A stretch of DNA of 64,000 nt from Streptomyces sp. NL15-2K (GCF_030551255.1 NZ_CP130630.1:10229001-10293000), one strand, 5' to 3'; positions 46,457 to 55,445 are shown, counted from the stretch's first letter. The notes: generated by a model from the sequence alone, not told the origin. Numbers and translations: made by a program.

Positions 46457-47773
46457 TCAGCCGTCGCCCGTGGCGCTGCCGCGTCCGGGGCTGGTCCGCT
46501 GGTAGATGTCGGGGATGCCGTCGGCGTCCTCATCCCGCGTCTCTTCCTCCCACAGGCGGCGATAGATCCCGTTACGGCGCTTGATCAGCAGCGACGCAAG
46601 AGCCGCGGCGATCAGCGAGCCGAGGAGCACAGCGGCCTTGATGTGCTCGGCGTCGGCAGGGTCGGGGAAGGCGAGCTCGCCGATCAGCAGGGCGACGGTG
46701 AAACCGATTCCGGCGAGCACCGCCAGGGCGAACACATCGGCCCAGGCCAGGTCGGGGTTGAGACGGGCCCGGGTGAAGCGCGCGGCGAGGTAGGTGCCCG
46801 CGAAGATCCCCAGGGTCTTACCGGCCACCAGGCCCAGCACCACTCCCAGCGGCTCCGGCTGGGTGAACACCTCACCCAGCGACGCGGCGGAGACCGCGAC
46901 GCCTGCGGCGAAGAGAGCGAAGAGCGGCACGGCCACTCCCGCCGAGACCGGGTGCAGCAGATGGGAGGTCCGCTCGGCAGGGGAGGCGTCCTCGCCCTTG
47001 TCACGGGTGGTGCGCAGGATCAGGCCCATGGCCACCCCGGCGACGGTGGCGTGGACACCCGCGTTGTACATCAGGGCCCAGATGGTGATGCCGAGCGGCA
47101 CGTGCCACCACCAGCCGCGCACCCGGTACCGCTGGAGGATGTAGAAGACGACCAGCCCGGCGAGGGCTCCGCCGAGGGCGGCGAAGTTCAGATCACTGGT
47201 GAAGAAGACCGCGATGAGCAGGATCGCGCCGAGGTCGTCGACGACGGCGAGGGTGAGCAGGAAGGCGCGGAGGGCGGAGGGCAGGTGGGTGCTGAGGACG
47301 GCGAGGACCGCGAGGGCGAAGGCGATGTCGGTGGCCATGGGCACGGCCCAGCCCTCCAGGCTGCCCCCGCCGACGGTGGCAGTAGCTGCGTACACGGCAG
47401 CCGGCACCACCATGCCGCACAACGCGGCGACAACCGGCAGCGCGGCCGTGGCCGGCGTGCGCAGCGAACCCACGACCAGCTCGCGTTTCAGCTCGACACC
47501 CGCGACCAGGAAGAAGATGCTGAGCAGTCCGTCAGCCGTCCAGTGTTCCACCGACAGGTCGAGGCCGAGCGCGCCGATGCCGAAGTGGAAGTCGCGTATC
47601 TCCTCGTAGACGCCGCTCCACGGGGTGTTCGCCCACACCAGCGCCACCACGGCCGCTGCCAGCAGGACCAGCCCGCCGACTGTCTCTGTCCGCAGGGCCT
47701 GGGCCACCGCTGTCCGCTCCGGCCACGGCAGAAGGCCGAGGAAGGTGGAACGCTCACGCGGGGCAGCAGCCAT
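46457..47773 (-). CDS. nhaA: Na+/H+ antiporter NhaA
   Basis: This 438-aa protein has about 12 transmembrane segments. LTLAVVDDLGAILLIAVFF carries the Asp-Asp pair essential for ion exchange, GWAVPMATDIAFALAVL the conserved TDIAFAL segment, and GIGFTVALLIGELAF the late signature. It exports Na+ in exchange for H+ and works best at alkaline pH. ATG at 47773 has GGAGG 8 bases upstream and follows the shared leader motif. The frame is open further upstream without family similarity. CBS and small membrane protein genes follow. Confidence 0.93.
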   Translation of the reverse strand: MAAAPRERSTFLGLLPWPERTAVAQALRTETVGGLVLLAAAVVALVWANTPWSGVYEEIRDFHFGIGALGLDLSVEHWTADGLLSIFFLVAGVELKRELVVGSLRTPATAALPVVAALCGMVVPAAVYAATATVGGGSLEGWAVPMATDIAFALAVLAVLSTHLPSALRAFLLTLAVVDDLGAILLIAVFFTSDLNFAALGGALAGLVVFYILQRYRVRGWWWHVPLGITIWALMYNAGVHATVAGVAMGLILRTTRDKGEDASPAERTSHLLHPVSAGVAVPLFALFAAGVAVSAASLGEVFTQPEPLGVVLGLVAGKTLGIFAGTYLAARFTRARLNPDLAWADVFALAVLAGIGFTVALLIGELAFPDPADAEHIKAAVLLGSLIAAALASLLIKRRNGIYRRLWEEETRDEDADGIPDIYQRTSPGRGSATGDG

Positions 47774-47820
47774 CAGAAAAGACCTCCGGGGCATCGGCAT
47801 GAGGGCATACGCCCCTTCGA

Positions 47821-47880
47821 CGCCGACCAGACTTCCCGGCACACCCCGCGCGCGGCACCCGTTCCGGGTGGCCTGCTGAC
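47821..47880 (-). promoter_or_regulatory. Candidate leader RNA of nhaA
   Basis: On the sense strand GGTGTGCCGGGAAGT then CTGGTCGGCG (47845-47821) lies 48 bases before the nhaA start. Upstream is a hairpin CACCCGGAACGGGTG near 47868-47854. The motif differs by one base from that upstream of the CPA1 antiporter although the two genes are not homologous. Confidence 0.55.
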
Positions 47881-48225
47881 GCGTTCCAAACACCCTAACC
47901 GCCTGCAAGTGATCACACCAGACGGCCTTTCACCTGCCGCGATGCAAACGAGCGGGTCCGTACACACCAAGGCGGGAGGTGTGCACCGGAGTGTCCGCGG
48001 GCTGCAGTTGGCGAAAGCGGGACCGACAGGCTGTGTGGGAGCGGGCGGCCGTGACAGGGGACCGACGTGACCGGTACGAGGCGGCACTGCAAGCTAGTGC
48101 TCTGACCGGGAAGGTTCGCAGGGTCTGGACAGGAGAAACTCCGTACGGATGCCTCTGCTGGGGGTAGCGTCATGTTCACAATGAAGGGCGACACCGTTGC
48201 GTTAGCGCTGTGACCTGCGAGACAA
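47881..48225. other. Gene-free stretch
   Basis: About 345 bases between the nhaA leader and a transposase fragment. No gene is recognised; it probably contains the nhaA promoter. Confidence 0.4.
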
Positions 48226-48700
48226 GAGAGGCTGTACGAGACAACCACGTATTTCTCGATCAAGGCCACGATGCTCGACTGCCGCATCCTGCGCTCACGC
48301 AGGCTGTCCGGGCTTGACCAGGAGATCTACGCGCTGCTCACCACCTACCAGGCCCTGATCCGTGCAGCCGCCGACACCGCCTGCACCCGGCCCGGCCTGG
48401 ACATGGACCGCATGAGCTTCACCGTCCTGCTGGCCACTGCCGCCGACACCGTCATCAGCGCGACCGGGGTCCTGTCCCCGGCGGGACCCGTCGATCTCGT
48501 CGGCACCATCGGCCGGGCCGTCCTCGACGCCCTGCACCCCGCCCACCACCGGCACCGCGTCAAGGCCCGCACCCGCAAGAACCCCCACCAGCAAATACGG
48601 GCCGAACACCGGACAACACCCCACGACCAGCCAGAACTGCACCATCCATACCGCCATCACGTTCTTCGAGTACGGGCTCGCGAACCGCTCACGGAAGTAA
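48226..48700 (+). pseudogene. IS4-family transposase, C-terminal fragment
   Basis: The frame reads TTTYFSIKATMLDCRILRSR then SGLDQEIYALLTTYQALIRAA and VDLVGTIGRAVLDALHP, the C-terminal part of Streptomyces IS4-type DDE transposases. After RKNP the frame shifts by one base and the normal end is readable (TSKYGPNTGQHPTTSQNCTI, then FFEYGLANRSRK, TAA at 48698). The catalytic N-terminal two thirds are missing. Confidence 0.75.
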
Positions 48701-48918
48701 ACGCAACGGTGTTGATGACTACGTTCAGTGGCGATCTCCGTCGGGCCTCTTCCGATCATCTCTGGATGCGTGCTGCCCGTCCACGCCAGTGTTGCGTATC
48801 GGGGTGATGATCGTCTGGGTGCCGTTGTCGCAGACGGCACCGCCGAGGCTGATGACCACATCCTGCCGTCGGAGACCCGCCAACCTTGGCCGTCGGCCTA
48901 TAGGCGGGCGCCGCCGGG

Positions 48919-49497
48919 TCATCGGGACGGGCGGCGTTCTTGTTGCGTGCCGGTCTGCCGGGGTACGTCGAGGTCCTGGTCGGCGTCGAGGATTTCGTGG
49001 ATCCAGGCGCACTCGGTACGGGTAACGGCTCGGGCGGTGAGCAACATGCCACGGCGGTAGGGGTCGTTCACCTCTTCGGCGCGCAGCGAACGGTCGTTCT
49101 CGTCGTAGAAGAAGCTCGCGGGCGTCTCCAGGAACTCCAGGCGACGGCGTAGCACGGCGTGCTGTTCCTTCGTCTCGGGGAGCAGGGAGAGGAACGCCAG
49201 GATGGTGAAGAACCGGTTGAAGTCGGTGATCTCCACCTGGGCGGGATCGCGCAGGCGTTCCAGCAGGTGTTCGTGCCCGGCGTCGGTCAGGGTCAGCACA
49301 TACCGCTGGGCCGCCGCGGCGCCCGGTTCGGTGTGCCGGGTCAGCATGCCGCGCTTCACCAGGCGGTTGATCGCCGGGTAGAGGCTGCCCAGGCTCACCG
49401 GCCGAGCGTAGCCGGAGAGCCGCTCGACCCGACGGCGCAGTTCATAGCCGTGCAGTGGTCCCTCGGCGAGATTTCCCAGGATGGCAAGTTCCAGCAC
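48919..49497 (-). CDS. PadR-family regulator
   Basis: This 192-aa protein begins VLELAILGNLAEGPLHGYELRRRVE and has the winged-helix SLYPAINRLVKRGML, followed by a PadR C-terminal helical domain (Vir_act_alpha_C type). GTG at 49497 was chosen because homology begins exactly there; the AGGGAG overlaps it, so initiation may be weak or leaderless. It diverges from the SnoaL-like gene and probably controls it and the following hydrolase. Confidence 0.82.
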   Translation of the reverse strand: MLELAILGNLAEGPLHGYELRRRVERLSGYARPVSLGSLYPAINRLVKRGMLTRHTEPGAAAAQRYVLTLTDAGHEHLLERLRDPAQVEITDFNRFFTILAFLSLLPETKEQHAVLRRRLEFLETPASFFYDENDRSLRAEEVNDPYRRGMLLTARAVTRTECAWIHEILDADQDLDVPRQTGTQQERRPSR

Positions 49498-49672
49498 CTC
49501 CCTATGGTCGCACGCGGGCAGAGATAGTGCGATGCGTAGTACTGCGATTCGATGTATGGTGGTGCGAGTCGCGCGCCGTTCGCCCCGAAGCGACGGATCT
49601 GCACACAGCAGTCCGTCGCAGACCTCTGGTCGGGGTGTGCCGCACAAACCCCTCACGAGAAGGACAATCACC

Positions 49673-50038
49673 ATGAGCAGCCCTGCACTTGATGTCGCAC
49701 TCGCCTACTACAAGGCGTGGTCGAACAAGAACGTCGACGAGGCCCTGTCGTACTTCGCCGACGGTTTCGTCAGTCAGACCCCCGTCGGGCGCCTGGACGC
49801 CGAGGCGTACCGCCCGTTCCTCGAGGGATTCCTGGGGATCCTCACCAAGGCCGAGCTGGTGTCGGCGTTCGGAGACGAGAACACCGCGCTGATGTACTAC
49901 GACGCCACCACGGCCCCGGTGCCCTACTCCCCGGTGGGCGAGTGGTTCCGGGTCGAGAACGGCAAGATCGTCGAGAGTCGTATCGTGTTCGACAACTTCA
50001 CCCTTCAGGGCGCGGGAGCCATCGCCGCGGTCTCGTAA
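49673..50038 (+). CDS. SnoaL-like (NTF2-fold) protein
   Basis: This 121-aa small alpha+beta barrel protein (ALDVALAYYKAWSNKNVDEALSYFADGF, later GEWFRVENGKIVESRIVFDN) is typical of nuclear-transport-factor-2/SnoaL family ester cyclases or uncharacterised detoxification proteins. ATG follows GAGAAGGAC. It is followed by a strong palindrome and then a hydrolase gene. Confidence 0.82.
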   Translation: MSSPALDVALAYYKAWSNKNVDEALSYFADGFVSQTPVGRLDAEAYRPFLEGFLGILTKAELVSAFGDENTALMYYDATTAPVPYSPVGEWFRVENGKIVESRIVFDNFTLQGAGAIAAVS

Positions 50039-50066
50039 CCATCTGTGCCCCGTCCAGTGGGGCCAC

Positions 50067-50120
50067 GCGGTCGTGCCGGGAGCCCGGGCCGGATCCGGCC
50101 CGGGCTCCCGGCACGACCGC
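50067..50120. terminator. Perfect 54-bp palindrome, likely terminator
   Basis: Arms 50067-50093 and 50094-50120 are exact reverse complements with no spacer (centre GGATCC). In RNA they would form an extremely stable 25-bp-or-so hairpin. It lies 28 bases after the SnoaL stop and 34 bases before the hydrolase start, so it could terminate, attenuate or process the transcript. No U tract follows, as is common in Streptomyces. Confidence 0.7.
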
Positions 50121-50154
50121 ACGTACGAGATCACCAGGAGAGGAAAGAACACAT

Positions 50155-50967
50155 ATGCCGCAGCGCACGCAGGTGGAACTGAACTTCGAAGAGCGGGGCG
50201 AGGGCACGCCGGTTCTCGCGGTGCACGGCTGGCAACCCGACCACCGTCTGATGCTCGGCTGCCTGGAACCTGTTTTCACCCGGCGTCCCGGATACCGGCG
50301 CCTTTACCCGGACTTGCCCGCCATGGGTAAATCCCCGGCACCAGCAGCGCAGATCGCGTCCTCCGACGACATGCTCGCCGCCGTAGAAGACTTCCTGGAC
50401 GATCACATCGGGACCGAGCCCTTCCTGCTCCTGGGTGAGTCCTACGGCGGCTACCTCGCCCGCGCGCTGGCTCGCACCCGCCGCGATCAAGTCCTCGGCC
50501 TCGCCCTGATCTGCCCCTCCGCCAAACGCGTGGAAACCGCCGAGAGCCGCCCGGCCGAGCGGCTGGTCCTGCGCCCCGATCCCAGTCTGATCGCCTCCCT
50601 CGACGCGCACACCGCCGAGGTCTTCACCTCCATCGCCGTCGTCGAGACACCGGAGACCCTGCGACGGTTCCGCGAGGAGATCCTGACGGGCCTGGACATC
50701 GCCGACACCGCCGCCATGGAACGTATCCGTCGGCGCTGGCAGCTCACCCACGAACCCGAGGACGGTGAGCCCTTCACCCGCCCCACGCTGATCCTGGCCG
50801 GACGGCAGGATGACAGCGTCGGCTACCTCGACCAGTTCGACCTGCTGACGCACTATCCGCGAGCGACCTATGCGGTCCTCGACTCCGCCGGCCACAACCT
50901 TCAAATCGAGCAGCCGGCGGTATTCGAGACGCTCGTCAGCGAATGGCTCGACCGGATCACCGCCTGA
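50155..50967 (+). CDS. Alpha/beta hydrolase
   Basis: This 270-aa protein has oxyanion motif VHGW near 23-26, nucleophile GESYGGY with Ser at about 96, acid loop LAGRQDDSVGYLDQ near 223, and SAGHNLQIE with His near 248. The substrate is unknown. ATG has AGGAGAGG about 8 bases upstream. The 54-bp palindrome separates it from the SnoaL-like gene, so expression may be partly uncoupled. No gene is seen from 50968 to 51240. Confidence 0.85.
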   Translation: MPQRTQVELNFEERGEGTPVLAVHGWQPDHRLMLGCLEPVFTRRPGYRRLYPDLPAMGKSPAPAAQIASSDDMLAAVEDFLDDHIGTEPFLLLGESYGGYLARALARTRRDQVLGLALICPSAKRVETAESRPAERLVLRPDPSLIASLDAHTAEVFTSIAVVETPETLRRFREEILTGLDIADTAAMERIRRRWQLTHEPEDGEPFTRPTLILAGRQDDSVGYLDQFDLLTHYPRATYAVLDSAGHNLQIEQPAVFETLVSEWLDRITA

Positions 50968-51240
50968 AGATCAGGGCTCTGTCGCGAACGCGTCAACGCT
51001 CCCGTGGAAAACCTCACGAGCGAGTGGCTCCCTCCCACCACACGCAGTGACGACCCGGCCCGTCCGGGACGGGCGACGGGCCCGGCGAGCGTCTCGAACA
51101 GAGCCCGCAAAGGCGCGGCCCCTCACCCTGCGCCTGGCCCGCGTCAGCGAAGAGACCGCGGGACACACCAGTGCCAGCGGGGTCAGGGCGGCGGTCAGCT
51201 TGGACCATACCGAGCGGAGGGAAGCGTGAATCTTTCCTGA

Positions 51241-51697
51241 TCACGCCACGAGGGCTGGGCGTCCGCCCCAGCGGATGCCCTTCTCGCTGTGGATGCGGGT
51301 GCGTTCCTTGCGTTGTGCGGCCAGGACGTCGGGGTGGCGGGCGTGGGCGTTGCGCCCGCGCAGGTAACGATGCAGGGCCCAGGTCTGCGCGGGATGGCTT
51401 CGGTGGTTCGAATTCGCCAGGGTGAACTGCCGCAGCGGGCCGAAGTGAGCCTCGATCGGGTTGGCCCAGGACGCATAGGTCGGGGTGAAGCACAGCTCGA
51501 CCTTGTTCTTCTTTGCCCAGCGGCGGATGTCCGACCCGGTGTGGGCGGAGAGGTTGTCCAAGATGATGTAGATCGGGCGCCGTCGGGTCGGGCGGCGCGG
51601 ATCGACTTCAGCGCGGCCAGGGTGTTGGCGGTGCCCTTGCGGCGGCGGTTGACGCCCCCCAACCGGTCGTCGCCGACGGAGTAGCAGCCCGTACCCT
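51241..51697 (-). pseudogene. IS630-family transposase, C-terminal half (split gene)
   Basis: The frame reads GCYSVGDDRLGGVNRRRKGTANTLAALKSIRAA, then after a one-base shift near 51585 MDNLSAHTGSDIRRWAKKNKVELCFTPTYASWANPIEAHFG to the stop at 51241. These are the second and third acidic blocks of an IS630 DDE domain. The N-terminal half of the same gene lies at 54620-55022, separated by inserted elements. Confidence 0.8.
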
Positions 51698-51843
51698 TCA
51701 AGCAGGCTCGATCGGGCACGAGCGGCAGCCCCGGGACACTGGGGCCGCTGCTCGCCCTCGCTGCTAATTAAGAGCTGCGATCAGGATCGCTACAGTACGG
51801 GCGTGCAGGCGGGCACCCGGTCGGGCTGTAAACTCCGCGTCCA

Positions 51844-51920
51844 GCCAGGAAGGTTGGATGCGACTCGTAGCAGCCTGCCCATCAAAGGGCTCTCCACGAC
51901 TCCGTCGACCGGCCTTCCGG
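51844..51920 (+). ncRNA. Candidate IS110 bridge-RNA segment, copy 1
   Basis: CCAGGAAGGTTGG at 51845-51857 pairs with CCGGCCTTCCGG at about 51909-51920 (two G-U pairs, one bulge), enclosing a ~50-nt loop with CAGCCTGCCCATC and ACGACTCCGTCG. IS110-family left ends are known to encode bridge RNAs that guide recombination. The assignment is from position and fold only. Confidence 0.45.
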
Positions 51921-52015
51921 TACGCCCCGTAACTGCTGATTAAGAGTGGCGACTCGATCGCTCGTACGGACTTGCCAGCGGGTGTCCCGACTGTCTGATG
52001 ATCGTTGCATCTATA

Positions 52016-52092
52016 GCCAGGAAGGCTGGATGCGACTCTCACTAGCCTGCCCATCAGGGGGCTCCGAACGACTCCGTCGGCCAGCCTTCTGG
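52016..52092 (+). ncRNA. Candidate IS110 bridge-RNA segment, copy 2
   Basis: CCAGGAAGGCTGG at 52017-52029 pairs with CCAGCCTTCTGG at 52081-52092, the same stem as copy 1 with base changes that keep pairing. Differences between copies cluster in the loop (CGTAGCAGC versus CTCACTAGC, and CAAAGGGCTCTCC versus CAGGGGGCTCCGA), as expected if the loops hold variable guides. Confidence 0.45.
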
Positions 52093-52196
52093 TCACCCGC
52101 CATAACTGATTAAGAGCTGCGACCTCGATCGCTCGTACGGACTTGCTTCAGGGGTGGCCTGGTACTTCCTGTTCGTGTTCGATCTGGAGAGGCGAG

Positions 52197-53437
52197 GTGA
52201 CGCAACGGCTGCCACAGGTATGGGCCGGGATCGACGTAGGAAAAGGCCATCACTGGATCACCGTGGTCGATGCCGATGGCGACCCGCTGTGGAACCGCAA
52301 GGTGATCAACTCCGAGCCCGATATCCTGACCGTCTTCGGTGAGGTTATGGACACAGCAGACCACGTGACCTGGGCTCTTGACCTCGTTGACGGGCCAGCA
52401 GCTTTGTTGCTGGAGACCCTGGCCAACCACGGTCAGAGTCCCCGGTACGTGACCGGCTCAAAGTTTGCAGCGTTCAAGAAGAGCTTCAGCGGCCAGGGCA
52501 AGTCCGACTTGAAGGACTCCTACGTCATCGCTGAGTTCGCCCGCTGCCTCCGGCGGCAGACAGTCCCTGTACCAGTGCCTCCGAGGATCACCAAGGAACT
52601 CACTCTGATTCTCGCCCACCGCAACGGCCTCTCAGCCGAACGCACCCGGACCATTAACCGCATGAGGGCCCTGCTCACCAGCATCTTCCCGGAGTTGGAG
52701 CGATCCTTCGATTTCGCCCGATCCGACGGCCCGCTGGTCTTGCTGTCCGGATACCAGACGCCAGCAGCCATTCGGCGGATGGGCGAGAGCAGGCTCACAG
52801 CCTGGCTGGCCAAGCGCGGCGTGAGGAAAGCGGCAACCATCGCAGAGAAGGCGGTGACGGCCGCCAAGGCACAGGACTCAGCTACCAGCGGAGAGGATCT
52901 GGCGGCCGAGCTGGTAGCTGAGCTCGCCCAGAAGATCACGCAGATGAACGTCCGCCTGAAGGAACTGGAAATCAAGATCAAGGGAATTTTCTCCCAGCAT
53001 CCCCAGGCGCCCATTGTCCTTTCCATGCCCGGTTTCGGTGAGCTTCTTGCGGCTGAACTTCTCGCAGCGATCGGTGACATTTCCAGGTTCCCAAGTGCTG
53101 GACGACTCGCTGTCGCTTCAGGAATGGCCCCCGTCTCCAGGGACTCCGGCTCGAACACGGGAACCGCCAGCGTCCTACCCAGTACAGCCGGCCCCTGCAA
53201 CGGGCTTTCTTCTTGTCCAGTCAGTCCGCATGCCTGACCGCGGAGACGTGGGAGAAGGAGATGTACCTCCGCAAGTACCAGGGCTACACGCACGACAGGG
53301 GTCGTCACAAGAAGGCTGTCATCGCTGTCGCCCGCCAACGAGTCTCCATCCTGTGGGCCATGCTCCGAGATGGCCGGCTCTATGAGAGGGAGTACAACCC
53401 CCGCGAGAAGGCGGTCCGAGAGGCTCAGACGGCTTGA
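52197..53437 (+). pseudogene. IS110-family recombinase, one frameshift
   Basis: GTG at 52197 (after GGAGAGGCGAG) begins QVWAGIDVGKGHHWITVVDADG, the RuvC-like DEDD start. KSDLKDSYVIAEFAR gives the paired Asp, and the Transposase_20 domain includes LSMPGFGELLAAELLAAIGDI and LAVASGMAPVSRDSG. Near 53160 one base is gained or lost: the end ANRQRP-type tail, SRPLQRAFFLSSQS and HKKAVIAVARQRVSILWAMLRDGRLY are in another frame, ending at 53437. Normal length would be about 413 aa. It is probably inactive unless frameshifting or a sequencing error is involved. Confidence 0.8.
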
Positions 53438-53449
53438 CTAAACTCATTA

Positions 53450-54617
53450 CTGACTTCAGCTCGTTGGGGTGAATCTTTGCGAAGCCCCTGAGTGGGTGTG
53501 GGTGGGCGGCTGTATCCGTGTGGTGTGAGATATGCGGATGGGGGCGGGCTGACCCCTGCGGGACGTCGGCGCCGGGAGTCGGTTCGGATGCAGGCGGCCG
53601 AGTTGTACGAGCAGGAGATCAAGCCGTCGGAGGTCGCACGGCGGCTTCGGGTGAGTGTGAAGTCGGCTTACCACTGGCACCAGTTGTGGCGGGACGGCGG
53701 TCGTAAGGCTCTGGCTTCCCGCGGCCCGAGCGGATCACGTTGCCGGCTGTCCCCGCGCTGTCTGGAGAAACTGGCCGCGTACCTCGATGAGGGCCCGGCC
53801 GCCCACGGCTGGGTGGAGGACCAGGTGTGGACTGCCGCCCGGGTGGCCACGCTGATCGGCAGGAAGTTTCACGTCTCCTACAGCGTCTCCGGCGCCACGA
53901 GGCTGATGCACCGGCTCGGCTTCAGCCCGCAGGTCCCCGCACGCAGAGTCGCCGAGCGCGACGAGCAGGCTGTGACCGCCTGGAAGGAGGCGACCTGGGC
54001 GGAGGTAAAAGGGCCCGGGCGGCCTGCGGGGGCTACATCTGCTTCGAGGACGAAGCAGGGTTCACCCGGAAGCCGCCACGGGGACGAACCTGGGGCCGGC
54101 GAGGGCGCACCCCGGTCGTGACCGTCAGCGGACGACGCTCGGGGCGTCTGTCGGTGGCCGGGCTGATCGCGATACGGCCGGGCTCGCGCACCCGGCTGTG
54201 CCACCGGCTGCGCACCCACCGAGCGGGCGGCAGCGCACGCCGCAGCATGGGCGAGCGGGACTTCATCGCACTCATCGACGGTGTCCACCAGCTCGTCAAG
54301 GCGCCGATCGTGCTGGTCTGGGACCGGCTCAACACCCACGTCTCCCACGCCATGCGCGAGCTGACCGCCGAGCGGGAGTGGCTGACGGTGTTCCTGCTGC
54401 CCGCCTACTCGCCGGACCTGAATCCCGTCGAGTGGGTGTGGGCGCACGTCAAGCGCAGTCTGGCCAACCTCGCCGTGGTCGCGCTCGACCGGCTCGAAGC
54501 CCTCGTACGAAACCGGCTCAAACGCCTCCAGTACCGGCCCGACACCCTCGACGGCTTCATAGCCGGCACCGGCCTGACCCTCAACGAACCCACGTCACCT
54601 TGACGAGCCGAAGTCAG
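53450..54617 (+). mobile_element. IS630-family insertion sequence
   Basis: Terminal inverted repeats of about 23 bp (CTGACTTCAGCTCGTTGGGG at the left, and its counterpart ending AGCCGAAGTCAG at 54617) with about four mismatches are flanked by TA on both sides (53448-53449 and 54618-54619), the IS630 target duplication. It encodes the two-frame transposase below. Confidence 0.8.
53525..54603 (+). CDS. IS630 transposase in two overlapping frames
   Basis: Frame one, from GTG at 53525, gives the HTH part (AAELYEQEIKPSEVARRLRVSVKSAYHWHQLWRDGG over residues ~20-55) and continues to ATWAEVKG near 54012. Frame two then gives the DDE part: AACGGYICFEDEAGFTRKPP, VLVWDRLNTHVSHAM, LLPAYSPDLNPVEWVWAHVK and the stop at 54603. 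The change is -1 at TAAAAGGGCCCGGG. It may be a programmed frameshift, known in some IS elements, or a mutation. Confidence 0.75.
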
Positions 54618-54619
54618 TA

Positions 54620-55022
54620 AGAGTCGTGGAAGTAGGTCACACCGTGCGTGCGGCGGTAGGTCGTCGGCAGACGGTCGGGCTTGCCCTGCTTCGCCCAGCA
54701 GGAGCCTCCGGTGGGCCGGATCCCCAGGGGCCCGAACTCGTCGAAGGCGAAGACCCGGTCCGGGAAGTGCTCCAGCACGTGCTCGATGCGGTCGAGCTTG
54801 GCGTCGCGTTCGGGGTCGGGTGATTCCTTCCAGGTCTTGGTGCGCTGGAAGGTGATGCCACGGCGCAACAGCAGGCACCGTAACGCTTCACGACCGATAC
54901 GGATGACGCGTCCCGGCACGCGGCGCAGATAGGCGGCGAGTTTACGGATCGACCAGCGGGTGAAGGGCTGGCCGAGCTTGGTGGGGCGGATGGTGGCCGT
55001 CTGGATGACGAAGTCCTCGTCG
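54620..55022 (-). pseudogene. IS630-family transposase, N-terminal half (split gene)
   Basis: The frame reads FVIQTATIRPTKLGQPFTRWSIRKLAAYLRR, VPGRVIRIGREALRCLLLRRG and VFAFDEFGPLGIRPTGGSCW, then HGVTYFH where it is cut. This is the HTH linker and first acidic block of the transposase whose remainder is at 51241-51697. The extreme N-terminus beyond 55022 is also missing. Confidence 0.8.
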
Positions 55023-55034
55023 TCAGGAGTGAGC

Positions 55035-55271
55035 GGCCTGGCCGACCTCGACGACTACGCCGCGCACGTCAAAGCGACCGAGGCCAGCCATGCCATGCGC
55101 GAAGACCGGCTCTCGATCGTGAACCGGGTGTGGTCCTACCGGGGCCTGCTGCCCGAGGCCGACCGGCTGCCGCAGACACCGCCCTGGCGCGGCGAGCGCA
55201 TCCAGGACATCCTCCAGCAGCGGCGCGGCACGACACGTCCGCCCCATGCCGCGGTGGCTGCCGCTGCCTGA
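55035..55271 (+). pseudogene. C-terminal fragment of an unidentified protein
   Basis: A clean frame (ADLDDYAAHVKATEASHAMRE, LSIVNRVWSYRGLLPEADRLP, WRGERIQDILQQRRG) ends at 55271. It lacks a start and abuts the transposase fragment. The family is not recognised. Confidence 0.45.
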
Positions 55272-55291
55272 CGGGCGACGGATGCGAACCT

Positions 55292-55445
55292 TCAAGCGAG
55301 GCTTCCGGCCGCATCTCCTCGCCCAAGTTCCCGCTCCGCCGCCACGACGGTGTCGAAGGCCCGCAGGACCTGATCGGCACCTGTCATCTCCAGGATCCGC
55401 AGCAGCGGCTGCGGCACACACGCCACTACCAGCTGGGGTCTGATG
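55292..55445 (-). pseudogene. STAS-domain C-terminal fragment
   Basis: The minus strand reads RPQLVVACVPQPLLRILEMTGADQVLRAFDTVVAA and stops at 55292. This is the last strand and helix of a STAS (anti-sigma-factor antagonist) domain. The N-terminal part with the phosphorylatable Ser is absent. Confidence 0.5.

Larger units (their letters stand above)
51767..52145 (+). repeat. Tandem ~170-bp leader repeats of the IS110 element
   Basis: Copies begin with ATTAAGAG at 51767, 51939 and 52109 (spacings 172 and 170). Each continues with a CTGCGAC...TCGATCGCTCGTACGGACTTGC-like block, clearest in copies 2 and 3. Copies 1 and 2 then carry a structured segment. Copy 3 runs directly toward the recombinase start. 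No ORF is supported here. Confidence 0.8.
51694..54625 (+). mobile_element. IS110-family element inserted in an IS630 gene
   Basis: The split transposase codons (YFH at 54620 onward, GCYSV at 51697) rejoin if about 51694-54625 is removed. The insert contains a long non-coding left end with tandem repeats, an IS110-type recombinase and a short right end. The IS630 copy at 53450-54617 sits inside its right end. Removing that copy restores ATTAAGAG at the right end, the same motif that starts each left-end repeat. Exact ends are inferred. Confidence 0.6.

Noticed and set aside
51767..52145. CRISPR or attachment-site array
   Set aside because: Repeats are ~170 bp, only two to three copies, directly upstream of an IS110 recombinase; a leader RNA explains them better.
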